DNA of 64,000 nucleotides from Crocodylus rhombifer (Eukaryota > Chordata > Crocodylia > Crocodylidae): assembly GCA_038503035.1 (NCBI GenBank), contig JAVSML010001155.1, positions 248,001-312,000 of the forward strand, written 5' to 3'. A program made the position numbers and the translations under genes. The notes under the pieces are model-generated. The model had not been told where the DNA came from. It saw only the letters and a list, made by a program, of their open reading frames with translations, and made no database searches. Below are positions 1-12,046 of the stretch, one piece after another. The stretch's first letter is position 1, and every line of letters starts with the position of its first letter.

Positions 1-735
1 GGCAGTGGGGCAGGGGCAGGGGCAGGTGCTGCCTAGCCAGGGTGGGCTGCAGGACAGCTCCTGCTGCAACACGCATCCCGGGTGGGCCTGGGGAGCATGT
101 GCCCCCAGATCTGCATGCAGGGGGTGGGCAGGCTGCTGCTATGAGCTGTAGTGTTGGGCTCTTCCTAGTGGGGGCTGAGCCAGGCTCCACTCAGGGTGGG
201 CGGCGGCAGTGCTAGGAGAGGGGTTGAGGGGCTACAGCGAATTCTGGAGTGGTTGCAGCCCCCCCCTGGCCCTGCCCCCGTAGGGCCCCATGGTGAGGGA
301 GGGGCTGGGGCAGGCGCTGCCCAGCCAGGGTGGAGTGCAGCACAGAGCCGCAAGCATCTCATCTGGGTGGTATTGGTCGGGGGGGGGAGGCTCCTGCTGC
401 TGCATGTACCCCAGGAGGGCACAGGAGCATGTCTGCCCCCGGATCTGCACACCGGGTGGGGTAAGCTGCAGGCACAGACCCAGGGGCACACCCCTCCCCC
501 CCGTGCCCTCCTGGGGTGTGCGCAGTGGCGGTTGCCACCTCCCCCACATGGCTCAGTCCCATGTCCCACCCTGGCTGGGCAGTCCTTGCCCCAGCCCGAC
601 TCCCTCCTGCCACAACAAACTTACTAGCTGGACCTGGCTGCTCTCCATGTGGCCAGGCTGCGCTCTTGGCCGCCTGTGTGCTGTGCTGTGGCTGCGCGCG
701 CGCATAGAGTTCCTCCTGGGACCCTTTTAAGTACC
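1..735. other. GC-rich, repeat-like sequence, no gene recognised
   Basis: G/C-rich DNA with runs of CAGGGG and GCTGCTG. Two related blocks begin near 20 and near 300, each with a 'gctgcc.agccagggtg' core, so this looks like an internally repeated non-coding element. Open frames on both strands are low-complexity (Pro/Gly/Cys-rich), have no recognisable domain and overlap each other in several frames. Sequence of similar style recurs near 31.8-32.1 kb and 49.7-50.6 kb inside TIR-bounded elements, so this may be the interior of one. That is inference. Confidence 0.4.
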
Positions 736-3413
736 CCTACAGGTACTTGACCATTTACTTCTGTCAATTCTATACTTCATTTCTCTACGGCAAATGATGA
801 CATTTTTTCTTTGAGGCAAAGATTAAAATAGAGTAAACAATTAAAATACAGTAAAATAAAGTAAAAGATTAAAATAGAGTTCCAAAAACCTACTTGATAG
901 TGGTAGCTTAGCATTTTTATGTTAAATGCCAGAAATACTTGAAACAACGTAGTGGTCTTGCACATTAATATTATACATCAATTTTACTGTGGCGGTGTTC
1001 AACATAGCAGTATGATAATCCAAGTCTAATGTATCTCAGACTATTGGAGAAGTATATTAAACTGATTAGTGATCCCAGATGAAATGCTGGATGAAACGTC
1101 AGCTGCCTGACAACATAGAAAAAGGTTTTGGATCACCAAGGGTCAAATTCTGCCCTTGCATGTTTTAGGGCCAGAGATGACCTTACTTGTGCAGGAAAGG
1201 GCAACATTTTATAGGCCATTGTCACTTAAGAACATAGATTAAAATATATATAAGCTTTTGAGTGAGTAGTCAGCTAAAGTAATTACTGAACTTCTGTGTG
1301 AGAAACACACATTCTTGTCCTTACACCATGGCAACTTAAAGTCAACAAGCAGAACTTTCTGAAATAAATCCTAGCGCTATTCCTGGCATTCTAGGAAGAA
1401 AAGAATAACAGTGGGGTACTGTCATGAACAATAATAATAAAACAGTCCAGCATTTGCAGATAGCTTTTACTGTCTGTAATGCTGCAACATGTTTTAAAAA
1501 ACCTGTTCTAGGACATGCATGCATTCTTATTAGTCTCCTTCTGTTAGAAAGAACCTAAAGTTGACTCCTGCTGAAGCTTTACTTTTTAAGTTATGCAGAT
1601 TATAAAACAAGCGTTGCAAAAGTTTATGAATTCATAAAGCCTGAAATGAGCCTTTAATTTTTCTGGTAAGCAGAAAAGCTTTGCCTTTTTCTAATGCTCA
1701 AATCCACGTTAACAAGCTGTGCTTTATGAAGAGGATTAGTGAAAAGATGACTTACCCAATTTTTTCTCTAGAGTGAAAATCAAAAGAGTATTCCACTCTG
1801 TCCCTGAGGTTATAACCTTCTGCGCTGCTTTGCTTGTTGGTGGATGGATCTTCTTCCCCCTGGATCACATGAAAGTGTTCTATTAATGTGAATTGGCTTA
1901 TGTTTGAGAACACTATGCAATGAAGTGCAAGGAATCTGACCCTGGGAGCTCTATGGCTGTAACACGTCAGTTTGCTACAGGAATTCTCAGTTGGTGGATG
2001 GGAATAACATGAGGGACGGGCAGCCCCCAGGTAATGCAAAGTGCAGCTTGTTTTTCTTTCTCTGTTTTAAGAGTGCGGACCATATTCTGCACTTCAAAGG
2101 CATGACTCCAAAAGGAGTTTTGCCCACTATCGTTTTATCTTATATCTTGGTGGCAATAACCTATTTGCCTTCCCTATCATTTAAATTAAAATTAGGGAAG
2201 CTAGCTAGCAGGGGACGTGCCAAATGAGTATACAACCGTATTGCTGCTAAAAATTATATCCGTCTTAAAAACAATTAGTAGGGGTGGAATAATGTTGTGC
2301 TGTTCTACTGGTTTCTGCCTGCTTCATGAGCTGTTTAGGACTGGCATTAGGGTTTTGGGGGCTGAGTGAGGTTATTTTGGTGGGAAGCTCATAAAGCACT
2401 TCAACTTCCAAAATATTTTGGTCATCTCCCTCTTTTACCCACCCCTCTCCTACTCTACTTAGGAATTGCTTGCTCACATCCTTGGAAGCAGGGACAGAGA
2501 AGCTTGTCACTTCCCTCCTATGGATAGGGCACAGCACCGCTTCCCATTTAAACCTGCCTCACTTGAATGTGTTGGATGGAGGAAGGATAAGGTACATTTG
2601 TGGGGTTTATTTTTCCCCAGAAGCAGCTAGCAGTGAGCATTACTTATGTATTTAAATTTACTTATTAACAAATGCAACTTATAACAAATTTAACATTTAA
2701 ATACACATCCAGTCCCCTAAAATATATGTACAGACAGCAACAGTCAATGTCCACAAAAGAATTGTGTGTTCTTTTCTTCCCTTCATTTTCTGACAGTTTG
2801 TTCATGTTTCAGGCTAGGGCCAAATATTCAAAAAGCCTGAGCCTGAATTGACTCAATCTTTCCCGGTTAGTCCAACCCAGCTAGGCTAAACCAGTTTGTA
2901 ATCAACCAGACATACCCTCTGGACTGAGGAATTGCAGGCATATGCCTGAAGTGGCTCGGGCTAGAAGCTGGGGACTAGAAGGCCTCCCTTCCCTTTCACA
3001 GGGCTGAGCTGAGTGGGGGCATGGCCAGGCCCAGGCAGGCCACTCTGGTTAAGCACTGTCCTGACCAGCCCAACAGAGAATTGGTAATGCCATGTTTATC
3101 ACCCCATACTCAGTGTTTATCTCCCCATTAGAAAACAACAGAGGGACATTACCAGCTACCTGTTGATTCTGCCTTTGTCCTGTCTGCCACAGCACGGACT
3201 GTAGCCAGCATGTGGTCTGCTAGCTAATGCTGAGAGGTGTCTGTGTAAGGCAGAGGGGTGGTGGAGATCCCTGCTTAGCAGTCTCTGCCGGAGCTCCAAG
3301 CAGGGAGCAGACGGGAGGGGCCAGCTGTGCTGTGGAGCAGGGAGCCCTGCCCAGCCCAGAGAGCATGCTGCGATGCTGGGGGAGTCTGGTTTATCTTAAA
3401 CCAGCAGGGGGTC
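736..3413. other. AT-rich intergenic DNA, nothing recognised
   Basis: I see no exon-like open frame flanked by splice signals, no RNA gene and no clear transposon end. Sequence around 2820-2930 contains a 'ctaaaccagttt' motif related to the MITE at 3414-3601 and may be a diverged relative of it. Confidence 0.4.
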
Positions 3414-3601
3414 TGGGACAGACATTGCATAAACCAGTTTGACCCAAATCAGATAAGTCTGATGCTACATTCAACCAGCTGTATCTCAAACCGGTTTCAG
3501 TCATTTTGAAACTGGTTTATATGCATTGAACATCTGTTCTGTTACAGGTTTAAACCAGTTTCTGATCACATGAACTGGTTTATGTGTAATGTCTGTCCCT
3601 A
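3414..3601. mobile_element. short TIR element (MITE-like), AAACCAGTTT-rich
   Basis: The left end reads GGGACAGACATTGCATAAAC. The reverse complement of the right end reads GGGACAGACATTACACATAA, giving inverted termini of about 25 bp with a small indel. The interior is rich in AAACCAGTTT-like words. There is no coding capacity. Target duplication and superfamily were not resolved. Confidence 0.5.
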
Positions 3602-6239
3602 GCCTCAATGTTGAGCTTTTGTGTTTCTTCATTTCTGTATGTAATCTGAATTATCTCAATAATTCACCCCCTCTTTTTTCTTCAGAATTTTGAATAAAGC
3701 AAAGTTCATTCACTCTCTTCTACTCATCTCTGATTTTAGATTTTGAGTGTACTCCAAAATTGTTCTTAACAGTTACCTGATAGAATGTGCACTTTCCTTC
3801 AATATTCAAAGATGTTTCTTTTTAACAGACATTCTTTTTCAGCTAATTCCAAGAATTTCCACCAAACTTCTAAATTTCTTTTTTTCTTTCTCTATTGAAG
3901 AATACTGATGTGATAGGGCATATTTTTCCATTACTAAAACTTCCCAAACATTTTAAAACCAGTCAGTGATGTTAGGGGTGTCACTTCTCTCCCAGGCTTC
4001 TGAGACTGTAATTCTTGCAGCCCCTCAAAGGTGAGTGATCAGTTCCTTATGATTCGTATATGTTGTAGCGTTCTCAGGAAAGTTCAGTAAGAACACCAAG
4101 GGGTTAGTTGTTAGTGGTCATTTTATTATTTTCCTTACCACGTCTCCAACCTTTTTCCAGAACAGTTTAGTGACTATTGTTTATAATGGGTGACTGCTGC
4201 ACTCTTATCCATGCACTCTTATCCCAGCAGCAACCACAAATATACTAATGTTCAGGATTTTTCTCCCAGAGTAAAAATAGCTGCTCAGGGAGAAAAATAA
4301 CCCAGGAACAACCAGGGTTAAATCGCTCCCATGAGACTGTGTCACTTGCTGAGCTCTACTGCTCCAGCTGGGCAGGAAGCAGAACATACCCCCTTCGCAA
4401 TCCCCACATTGGGCTATAGGGAGACAAAGGCTGACTCTGAGCAGTCTGGGACAGGCAGTCGCCCTGTGCAGTGCTACTATTCTGTCTCTGAACAGACTGA
4501 AGGAGCCTGAAGAGCACACTGAAATCCATGCGTATGGGCTCCTTGGCTGCACACTGCAAGCCCTCTGCTTTTCAGCATTCAAACGACTGTTCAGGAGTCT
4601 CCAGGTGACCTTTTCTACCAGGAAAACAAACCCAGGAGAATTCTTCCAGATCATTTGAATTAAGAGAAAGCCTTAAGAGAAAACCGTCATTGTGCCAATG
4701 ACATTATGTCCATGTTAGGACCACAGGATTGGGCCTAAATAAGCAACAAAATTCAAACAACCAGAGAGGCATAATAGCCAGGGGCTGTGGGAGCTGCTTT
4801 CAGTGTTGGTGGCTGTGGGGTTACTCTCTTAGTGGGTGTCCAGGGTTGGTGCATTGGTTGCTCACTACTTAGTGCAGAGCCATTAAAACTACTCCCATTC
4901 TCTGTTCACTTGCAATACTGATATGTGAGTAATTTTTAGTTTGCCTTGACCCCCTTCCTCATTAGGGCCCCCTTTGCATGAGAAAGCTGTTTTTGGGCAG
5001 CATTTCCATTGTGCAGTATTTAAACGTAAGGAAGTTTCTTCAGTAGTGGTACACTTGTTTTGTCCTTTCTTCCTGAATATGCACATTTATTTTGGCATAT
5101 ACTACAACGAAAGGGTGAAGGTTCTGTACCTGAGGGAAGGAATATTGGGGTACTCTTTGAATTTTCTTCTAGGTAAGAGGGGTTGGTTTGCACACCATGT
5201 CTCTTCTAATAAAGCTGCAAAAGCAGTTTAGGTATATATAGTGGAGGTATATGTAGACTTGTCATTTCAAGGAAAGTATACTGTTACAGAGAAGACCTAA
5301 AAAAGTTTTATGGACAGAAGATAAAATATCTGTCCTAGTTACTTTAAAAAATTGAACTATCTTGTTTTTATTAATATGTCACATGAACTGTCTCTGCAAA
5401 AGCAGTTTTGCATATGATGGCCGGAAGCTTTCTAATTAAAACAGAATATTTGTTTTGAAAGTTGTAATGTGTTTTGCCAATCTGTGTATCACTGCCCTCT
5501 GCTGGATAGAAAGTCAGATTTTCGTCTGGCAGTGCCAGATAGGATTTCTGGAAACTAGTATTTCATACTTCTGGAATCTCTATTTTATGGAAACCAAGGC
5601 TTTATGTGGGAGATAAACATTGGACAGTGTTGTAAAAGAATTATGAAATGGAAAAAACCTGTTGCCCTGGGGAATGCCCGACCAAGCTGGGATCTTCTGT
5701 AAACAGTTTTCAAAACTAAAAAAAAATAGCTGAAACTTTCATTTAAAAATGTATACAAATGTTTTCTTTGATGGCAGTTTATCAGTCTTACCCTAACATT
5801 AGAAACTGTAGTCAAAAGCTCTTCACTGATTCAGTTAATCAGGATTCTTGTTTGCTTGCCATCCTTTGTTTCTTAGGATGGCCTGATTATGTGGAGCTCT
5901 AATATGCAAAATAGAGATGATTGTGGAGGTCTTGCTAGCCATGGGCTCCTTTTGCTTAACAGTAAGTTGTTGGTTTTAAATTCCTGTGAACTGCCTGGAG
6001 ATTAGCTTTGCACAAAGTTCTGATTCTAATTTATGTAGGTTCCCATACCAGATTTGTCATAGCAGCATCTGAACACATTCCAGGACTGCTTACAACACTA
6101 TAACTCACATCATTACATGCTTTTTCCATCATCTTCTCCTAGTGAGGGAGCATTATTTGCAGTGGAGTGCTTACTTTTGGTGCCAGTGTTTTCGCGCTTG
6201 TTTTTAGACAAGCTTGTTGCTACAGGCTGATCTTAGTAA
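3602..6239. other. intergenic DNA, nothing recognised
   Basis: Unique-looking sequence of mixed composition. Small open frames (up to about 150 codons near 4205-4654, minus strand) lack recognisable domains and splice context. No repeat boundary was identified with confidence. Confidence 0.35.
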
Positions 6240-6405
6240 GGCTCCCTCTACATGTGCAGATAAAGGCAAGACTGGATCTAATGGGTGATCCACACAACCA
6301 TGCCTCCTGCTATAAGCAAGTTGCAACACACGCATGGTAGGAGGCGCAATTATGGGATCATGCATTAGGTTGAATCATGCCTTATTGCCAGTGTAGAGGG
6401 AGCCC
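6240..6405. mobile_element. short TIR element (MITE-like)
   Basis: The left end GGCTCCCTCTACATGTGCAG and the inverted right end GGGCTCCCTCTACACTGGCA form terminal inverted repeats, and both are followed inward by a 'aaggca' word. The element is about 165 bp and non-coding. A clear target-site duplication was not found. Confidence 0.5.
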
Positions 6406-6780
6406 AATCCTGGGTTCCCCTGCATCAGCAACATGCAGGCTCCCAGCCTTGGGGCCAGGCGCAGCCGGGACCGAGAGTCCTTGCACTTGACGTTGCTATC
6501 AGTCCCAGCTGTGCCAGGTGCATAGCTGGGACTGAGAGCTCTGTCACATGTGGGACTCTTGGTCCCAGCTGCACGTACGGGCCTGGGGGTTTCATGCACC
6601 CCAAGCCTGAGGGGTCATGGCAGCTGCAATCCCCAAGGCTCAGGGGTTTCATGGACTCTTGAGCCTTGGAGATTGCTGCTGCTGCAATCCCTTGGGGGTT
6701 TCATGCTGGGTATGGTGTACCCTTGCCACTGAGAGCCCTGTCAGCTGAGAGGGCTCCCAGGGTCAGGGCAGACCCAGCTG
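6406..6780. repeat. GC-rich, weakly tandem sequence
   Basis: Repeated words such as 'gggtttcatg' and 'ggctcaggg/gcctgaggg' recur three times between about 6580 and 6710, suggesting a degenerate tandem array of about 60-bp units. No coding signal is seen. Confidence 0.35.
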
Positions 6781-6982
6781 CACATGCAAATTAAACCTCA
6801 GTAGCAACTAACTATAAAGCTAGTACACATTTTATAGGCCTAACTTTATAGCTGGTTTAAGCTTTTTATCGTGTGATGAGTACTTTGCACGTGTACCTGG
6901 TCTCCAGACAGGCACCGACTTTTGGGTTTTTTGCCACCGGCAACGCACCCCCCCAAAAAACAACCAACCAAACAACCAACCC

Positions 6983-7243
6983 AACACTTTACTTTTAACT
7001 CAGTGTGTTCCCATGGTGAGCCCTGCACATGCCCAGAAGAGGCAGTGTGCTAATTCTACCCTGCTCTGCATTGTCTGTATAGATCAGGAGCTTTAGTCAG
7101 GATTTTTTGGCATTTTTATGTAATAGCTGATTGAATCAGCTTTAGCTAAAAAGGCCAAAAAACTCTGCTGAAGTGCCCAATTTTTACAGACACTGTAGAG
7201 CTGGGCAGAAGTCACACGCTGCTTCTTCTGGTAAAGAATGTTT
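6983..7243. mobile_element. palindromic fold-back element, copy A
   Basis: The left half (AACACTTTAC...) and the inverted right half (AACATTCTTTACC...) mirror each other, with a central palindrome around 7070-7190 that includes 'tctgtatagat' and its counterpart 'ttacagaca'. A second copy with the same architecture lies at 41257-41526. No protein is encoded. This is a non-autonomous fold-back MITE by structure, superfamily unresolved. Confidence 0.6.
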
Positions 7244-7884
7244 TTTTATCCATTGTTTAGCATCTGCAAGTGGCTTTGTGGGTACTGAGCACCTGTTAAT
7301 TTTTTTCAGTGGGTGCTTGAGCCCCGGAGCACCTTCAGTCACCACCTATGTCTCAAGGCAATTGAGGCAGTACGTGTAACGGGTGGAAAGAACAGATTCA
7401 AAATAAATACAGTCAAAACTAAAACTGAGCTTCCTCAGACATGATGTAGAAGTCGCCTTCTAGGTAGGCGTGTGCCAGCTGCTCACTGCACACAGAGAGC
7501 AGTCTTTATGGGAAGACTGTTGTCAGACTGGGAGATGGCTGCTGCCAGCTGGACATGCAGGACTAAAAGTGACTTGGGGCAAGAGATACAGCCCCCAACC
7601 CCCAGCATTAATGACTTTACATCAGGAAGGAAAATGCACATTACTATTACATTTAAAAAACCCCATTGGACTACTGTAAGGTTACCATACATCCGGGTTT
7701 TCCCAAACATGTCCTCTTTTTTGGCCCCTTGTCCTCAGTCCAGGCAGATTTTTTAAAATGCAAGCAAATGTATGGGGTTTTGCTCTCCATCTGCTTTTGC
7801 TCAGAGCTGGGGACAGCGGGGAAGCTGATTGGCTGTTGGGAGATCACATGCTCGGCATGCAGGCCTCAGCAGCTGCTAGAAGGG

Positions 7885-7917
7885 GGTGTGTGTGTGTGTG
7901 TGCGCGCGCGCGCGCAC
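7885..7917 (+). repeat. (GT)n(GC)n alternating purine-pyrimidine tract
   Basis: A run of GT dinucleotides passes directly into GC dinucleotides, about 33 bp of strict purine-pyrimidine alternation inside the TIR element copy A. Such tracts are prone to Z-DNA and length change. Confidence 0.85.
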
Positions 7918-8177
7918 AAGCTGCATGGGCAGCAGGGCTGGGAGGGAGCTGGGGATGCGGGTCAGAAGTGCAAGGCGCTAGCAGCACTGGGAGGCAGGGG
8001 GCTGCAGATTGGGAGTGCAGGGCACTTGCAGGGCTGGGGTGGGGGGCAAGGACCTGCGGGTCGGGAATGAGCTGCACTGGCAGGCCTGGGGAGTAGGGGG
8101 CATATCACTGCCCCTGCTATCATATACCACTTTCCCCTCTCCCCCCACAGGTGTCCTCTTTTTGGAAATTGGAAATA

Positions 8178-8754
8178 CAGACAGTCCTCAGACTTAGGAT
8201 ACAATTGGTTCCTCACAACTGGATCTTAAGTCAAAATGTTGTAACTCGGAACCAATTTTCTCATGAGCAACAATGTTATGAATGGGGGATTGGTTCCTGA
8301 ACCAAGGCCCAATACTCTACTTTCACCAAAAATACCCCAGAATTTTGTACTTGATCAATTATAGATGAGTACTATAACTACATTAATGTATTTATACTGT
8401 AAATAGCAATCATATTGATTTGGAAGGACTTCTTTGAGGTGACTGTTGGATTTTTTGAACTGCTCTTGGTTGGACTTTTTGAAGGGTTCTTGGCTGGAGT
8501 CTTCTCAGGAGTCCTGGCTGCAGGTGTCTCAGGAGTCTTGTCTGCTTTCTGAAAGAAAGTGTCCAAGGAAGTTTGAACAGATGTTCTCCAGGGAGATAAG
8601 CGACACAGCGAACTTGTTCGCTGGCATGGCATTGCATTGGATCAAGCATTGTAAGTCAAAACTGGCATTGTAAAGTTGAAACAAGGTCTCAATTTATAAA
8701 CGTTGTAAGTGTGAAATGTTGTAACTCAAAATGTTGTGAGTCAAGGACTGCCTG
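8178..8754. mobile_element. non-autonomous Tc1/mariner- or Tigger-like element, copy 1
   Basis: The ends CAGACAGTCCTCAGACTTAG and (inverted) CAGGCAGTCCTTGACTCACA are terminal inverted repeats flanked by TA on both sides (8176-8177 and 8755-8756). That is the target duplication of the Tc1/mariner superfamily. The interior has no transposase. A minus-strand Lys/Ser/Pro/Thr-rich frame (8378-8632) repeats KTP/KNPSKSPTK-like words and may be a remnant or simple repeat. A relative lies at 55511-56070. The uninterrupted target site can be read at 27776-27812. Confidence 0.75.
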
Positions 8755-9739
8755 TATAGTAACCCAACACCCAGAAGTAGCATCAAAATGCATCAAAACA
8801 TAGACAAAGCTTCTCCAGAAAAAAGAGAGCACGCACTGGTTCTTCCTATGCATTGGGCATGTCTGTGTGCTTCAGCACTGCGCTAATGATCACCACAATG
8901 AGGAACGGGCATGTGCTTTGCCTGAACTGTCCCTCCCCTGAGAGGGAAGTCAGGTGGTGTGTGTGCATCAGTAGGCTCAGCCAGGAGTTAGAGCTGCCTA
9001 GATCCCGCCAGCACCACACTAATGGGTGGTTACATGGCATCCGATTGGGAAAGCAGCATGCACAGAAGCAGGCACCACGTACCTCACTGCAGCATTCCCT
9101 GCTGCGGTACACTGCCACCTAGATAGCACATTAGCGCAAAAGCTTGCAGGACGCTACTCTGCAGTGATGCTAAAACAACAGCTGAAAGCATCGGTCATAG
9201 AAGTGGAAATGAGTCCCAGGCGAGCTGACTGTGGATGTGTTTTTGTTTACAGGGGTTTATGCTGCTATGTGCCAGGCCTGGGATACAGAAGACTTTTTAT
9301 ACACGTCAGAGGTAAATAGCTTGTAAAACCTTTGCTAACACAACCCCAGGAAGTTGTCCCACAAAAGGCCTCTTGGCTCCCACACCTGACCCCTTGCATT
9401 TTGCAGGCTCTTCACTATTTCATCCAGTTGCTATATCTGCTCTGTAGTCTCTACACAGAGGTCACCTCTAGCCATGCAGTGGAGTCTGTTCCCCAGCCCA
9501 GTTGCTTTACCTCTTAAGATCTTTGGCTCCAATCTTGCTATCCCTGAAGTCAAGGGGTATTTTTCCAGTGGTGTCTATAGGAGTAGGACTAAGTGTTTTT
9601 CCCTAATCTCTGTCCTAACTATTGCTTCTTTTACTCTAGCCCATCATATGTATTATGTCCTTAAAATTAGGTGTTGCCTGTGATGCATGTAGTTTTTGTA
9701 GGCCCACCTCTTGCAAACTTAAGTATGTGCATAAAATCA

Positions 9740-10440
9740 TCTACTTCACATAAAGTAATACGTTACCTTAGGAATCATCATTTAAGAAGAGTATTGAAAT
9801 CTTTGGATGCATTGGAACATAGATCACAAATACAAAAGCAATATTACTACTGTCTATGGCATCAGTGAGCTCATTACTGGATGCTGTATCCAGTTGTCAT
9901 GTTCACACTAGATGGAAAGCTGATAAACTAAAAAAAGGTTCATAAAAGAAATAAGAGATTGAACTTAGGTCTAGAAACCGTTCCTCAGTGTGGGAGACTA
10001 AAGAAGTTCTACTGCAACTTAAAAAGAGAGAAGGTTTCGCAGCAATTTGATCACCAGCTAAAAGCACCTCTACGTAGGGAAAGTTTCTAATCGGTAAAGC
10101 TCTTAAATCTTCCAGCTAGAGGGAGAAGCGAATGCAGTGGCTGGAAGATGTAACTGCACAGATTCATTCTAGCAATAAGACGCACGCTATTTTTTGTTAC
10201 ATAACAGATTTTTAACTACAGGAACAGCTTACCCAGGGGTCTGATGAATTGTCCCTCACCGGAAGTCCTGAACTGAAGGCTGGGGGTCTTTGTAAAAGAC
10301 AGGTGGGAGCATGACCTGAAATTATTTGGATAGATGCTGGTAGCACTTGCTGAAGTTCTGCAGGCAGGTTCAGTGGGGATCAGACTAGGTGATCACGGTC
10401 TCGCTCAGCCCTTCAAATCTATGACGACTTTGTACATTTG
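9740..10440 (+). mobile_element. old LINE 3' fragment (CR1/L2/L3-like)
   Basis: Degenerate frames around 9880-10080 recall the reverse-transcriptase C-terminal region of CR1-like LINEs ('ctggatgctgtatccagttg' corresponds to the LEYCVQF segment). Near 10380-10425 the '...cagactaggtgatcacggtctc...aaatctatga' sequence is a typical 3' tail of such LINEs. Many stops are present. The exact 5' limit is uncertain. Confidence 0.5.
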
Positions 10441-10448
10441 AGGCCTTA

Positions 10449-10717
10449 GGGCATTTGTAGACAACACGGGGTTTAATTCTCTCTAAATTGAAGCAGTGGT
10501 TTTTTAAAAACACCGCTTCAATTTAGGACAAAGCAAACCCCCATATTGTTTACACCTGTGTTAGATCCCAATCCTTACCTGCCTCACATTATGCCACCAA
10601 ATGTGCTCCAGTGGCTGGACTTAATGTGCAATATGCCACTGAATGTGCAAACAGCAATGCCATTAAAGCGGTGCAAAAGGCATTTAACTCACTAAAAAGT
10701 GTTGTCTACAAATGCCG
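10449..10717. mobile_element. Harbinger-like MITE with TTA target duplication
   Basis: The ends GGGCATTTGTAGACAACAC and (inverted) CGGCATTTGTAGACAACAC match at 18 of 19 positions and are flanked by TTA on both sides (10446-10448, 10718-10720). TTA/TAA 3-bp duplications are characteristic of PIF/Harbinger. The interior holds a smaller hairpin around 'ctaaattgaagc ... gcttcaatttag'. Non-coding. It is present only in duplication copy A. Confidence 0.75.
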
Positions 10718-11220
10718 TTAGTGCCTATTCTGTCCTTTCCATCCTTTGGATTGCCCTTCTCAGGACTTTCTCTAGCTCTTCTGTCATCTTCTTACATGTT
10801 GGGAACTGGAACTGCTCTCCCCTCCCTCATCCTAGAGGAGAAGTTTTCCCTCTATCCACTTCTCTTTGCAACAGTGCCCATGCTGTTTACCCCTAGCTAC
10901 TTTGCTCATTCCTAGAGATTCTTGGTCTCATTGCTTTCTGGATGCCAGTAGTGTAGATGAAGGATACCTGTGCTGGGTTTTTCCTCTGCTCAGGTTAGCT
11001 GGTTCTGCAGGACTAGTATGAACGTCTCCCCTTCCCCGCAATCTGCTGCTCTCATCTTCCCAATACAATGGGAAGCTTGGGTCTGTTCCCTTAGTGCTGC
11101 TCAGAGTGATGCCATATGGCACATTTCATTGATCAGGTGCCATGTCCAAGAATTGTGCAGGTTGGGCAATACTTCCTGACCTGGGCGTTGTAGCCCTGCC
11201 AGTCTGGACATGAACAGAAA

Positions 11221-11754
11221 GGTGCAGAAAGGAGCTAGCAGAATGGCAGGTGGACAGCAAAGGCCATGGTAGAGCTATAAAGCATTTTCAGGGGGAGCTA
11301 GCAAGTGCAGCAGGAGTAGCCAGGAAAGAGATGCACATTGGACAAGGGAGGGGGAAGCACAGAGAAATTATGAAGATGTTATGAGGAGAAGAGACAGCAG
11401 TGGAGGCAGGCAAGGGGTAGCTGAGGCTCCTGTACGGAGGACGGTTCCACACTTCACTTCAGCATGCAGGACAGAAGGGGCCCTTATTACGTCCATGGAC
11501 TTGGGCGTCACCTGGTCATCCATGGCATCACCAGGAACTGTGGCTGGGAGGACAGCCCCACCGCCACTGCCTGCCCCTCATTCTGTGGCTGTGTAATCCT
11601 GAGGGTCCCCGATCAAACAGGACCCTGCCTGACTCCATTTTTTTTTTTACCCTTTCCATGGAACAGTTGGAAACACTGTCTGAAGATGCCAGAAAGACAG
11701 ATCCTCCCATACCAGAAGAAATGGGGGTTGATACAGGTATGTATGGGAAAGTGA
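11221..11754. other. intergenic DNA, nothing recognised
   Basis: Mixed composition with a 10-T run near 11639. Open frames overlap in several frames and show no domains. Confidence 0.35.
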
Positions 11755-11870
11755 CACTGGCTAAGTCAGGCGATGTGCTCAAGTTCACATGGGAAGTCTG
11801 TAGCTAAGCCAGGAAGTGACTCTAGGCCTTCTGAATCTGGACTGACTGACCTACCCAGAGACCATCATTA
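11755..11870 (-). mobile_element. MIR-like SINE fragment
   Basis: The order 'gtgctcaagttcacatgggaag', 'agctaagccaggaagtgactc', 'aggccttctgaatct' matches, in reverse orientation, the conserved part of MIR/CORE SINEs. No ends are resolved. Confidence 0.5.
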
Positions 11871-12046
11871 ATGCCCTACCTACCATCTCACATGCAGCAC
11901 TGCAGGAAAGAGGTCGTTAGTTCCTGAGCTTCAAGCATGAAACTGCAGAGCTTGGCCACAGCAAAGGGTCTAGTCAAGCTGGTTATCACTGCCATAGCCT
12001 AACACACACGTTTATAGCATACATGGTGTAGACTCCATGTTGGCCA

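Larger units (their letters stand above)
7680..8763. mobile_element. TIR element 'GGTTACCATA', copy A, interrupted by a second transposon
   Basis: The left end GGTTACCATACATCCGGG resembles the inverse of the right end (GGTTACTATATTTCC once the inserted element is removed). Copy B at 27160-27812 shows the same two ends and the same internal GC-rich 'gggcagcagggctgg' block. A 577-bp TA-flanked element (8178-8754) sits 9 bp from the right end. The family is a non-autonomous TIR transposon. hAT-like is a guess from the ends. Confidence 0.6.
8794..11220 (+). repeat. long direct duplication, copy A
   Basis: This segment is nearly identical (well above 90 % by eye) to 24894-26471, in the same orientation, 16.1 kb apart. 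Copy A contains 853 bp (9892-10744) absent from copy B, comprising an old LINE 3' part and a Harbinger-like MITE. Small open frames are shared by both copies (for example 8853-9122) but resemble no known protein. It could be a segmental duplication or two copies of an unrecognised interspersed repeat. Confidence 0.8.

Noticed and set aside
8853..9122. Possible conserved gene because the frame is identical in both duplication copies
   Set aside because: Conservation follows from recent duplication. The frame is overlapped by an equally conserved minus-strand frame and shows no domain or splice context.
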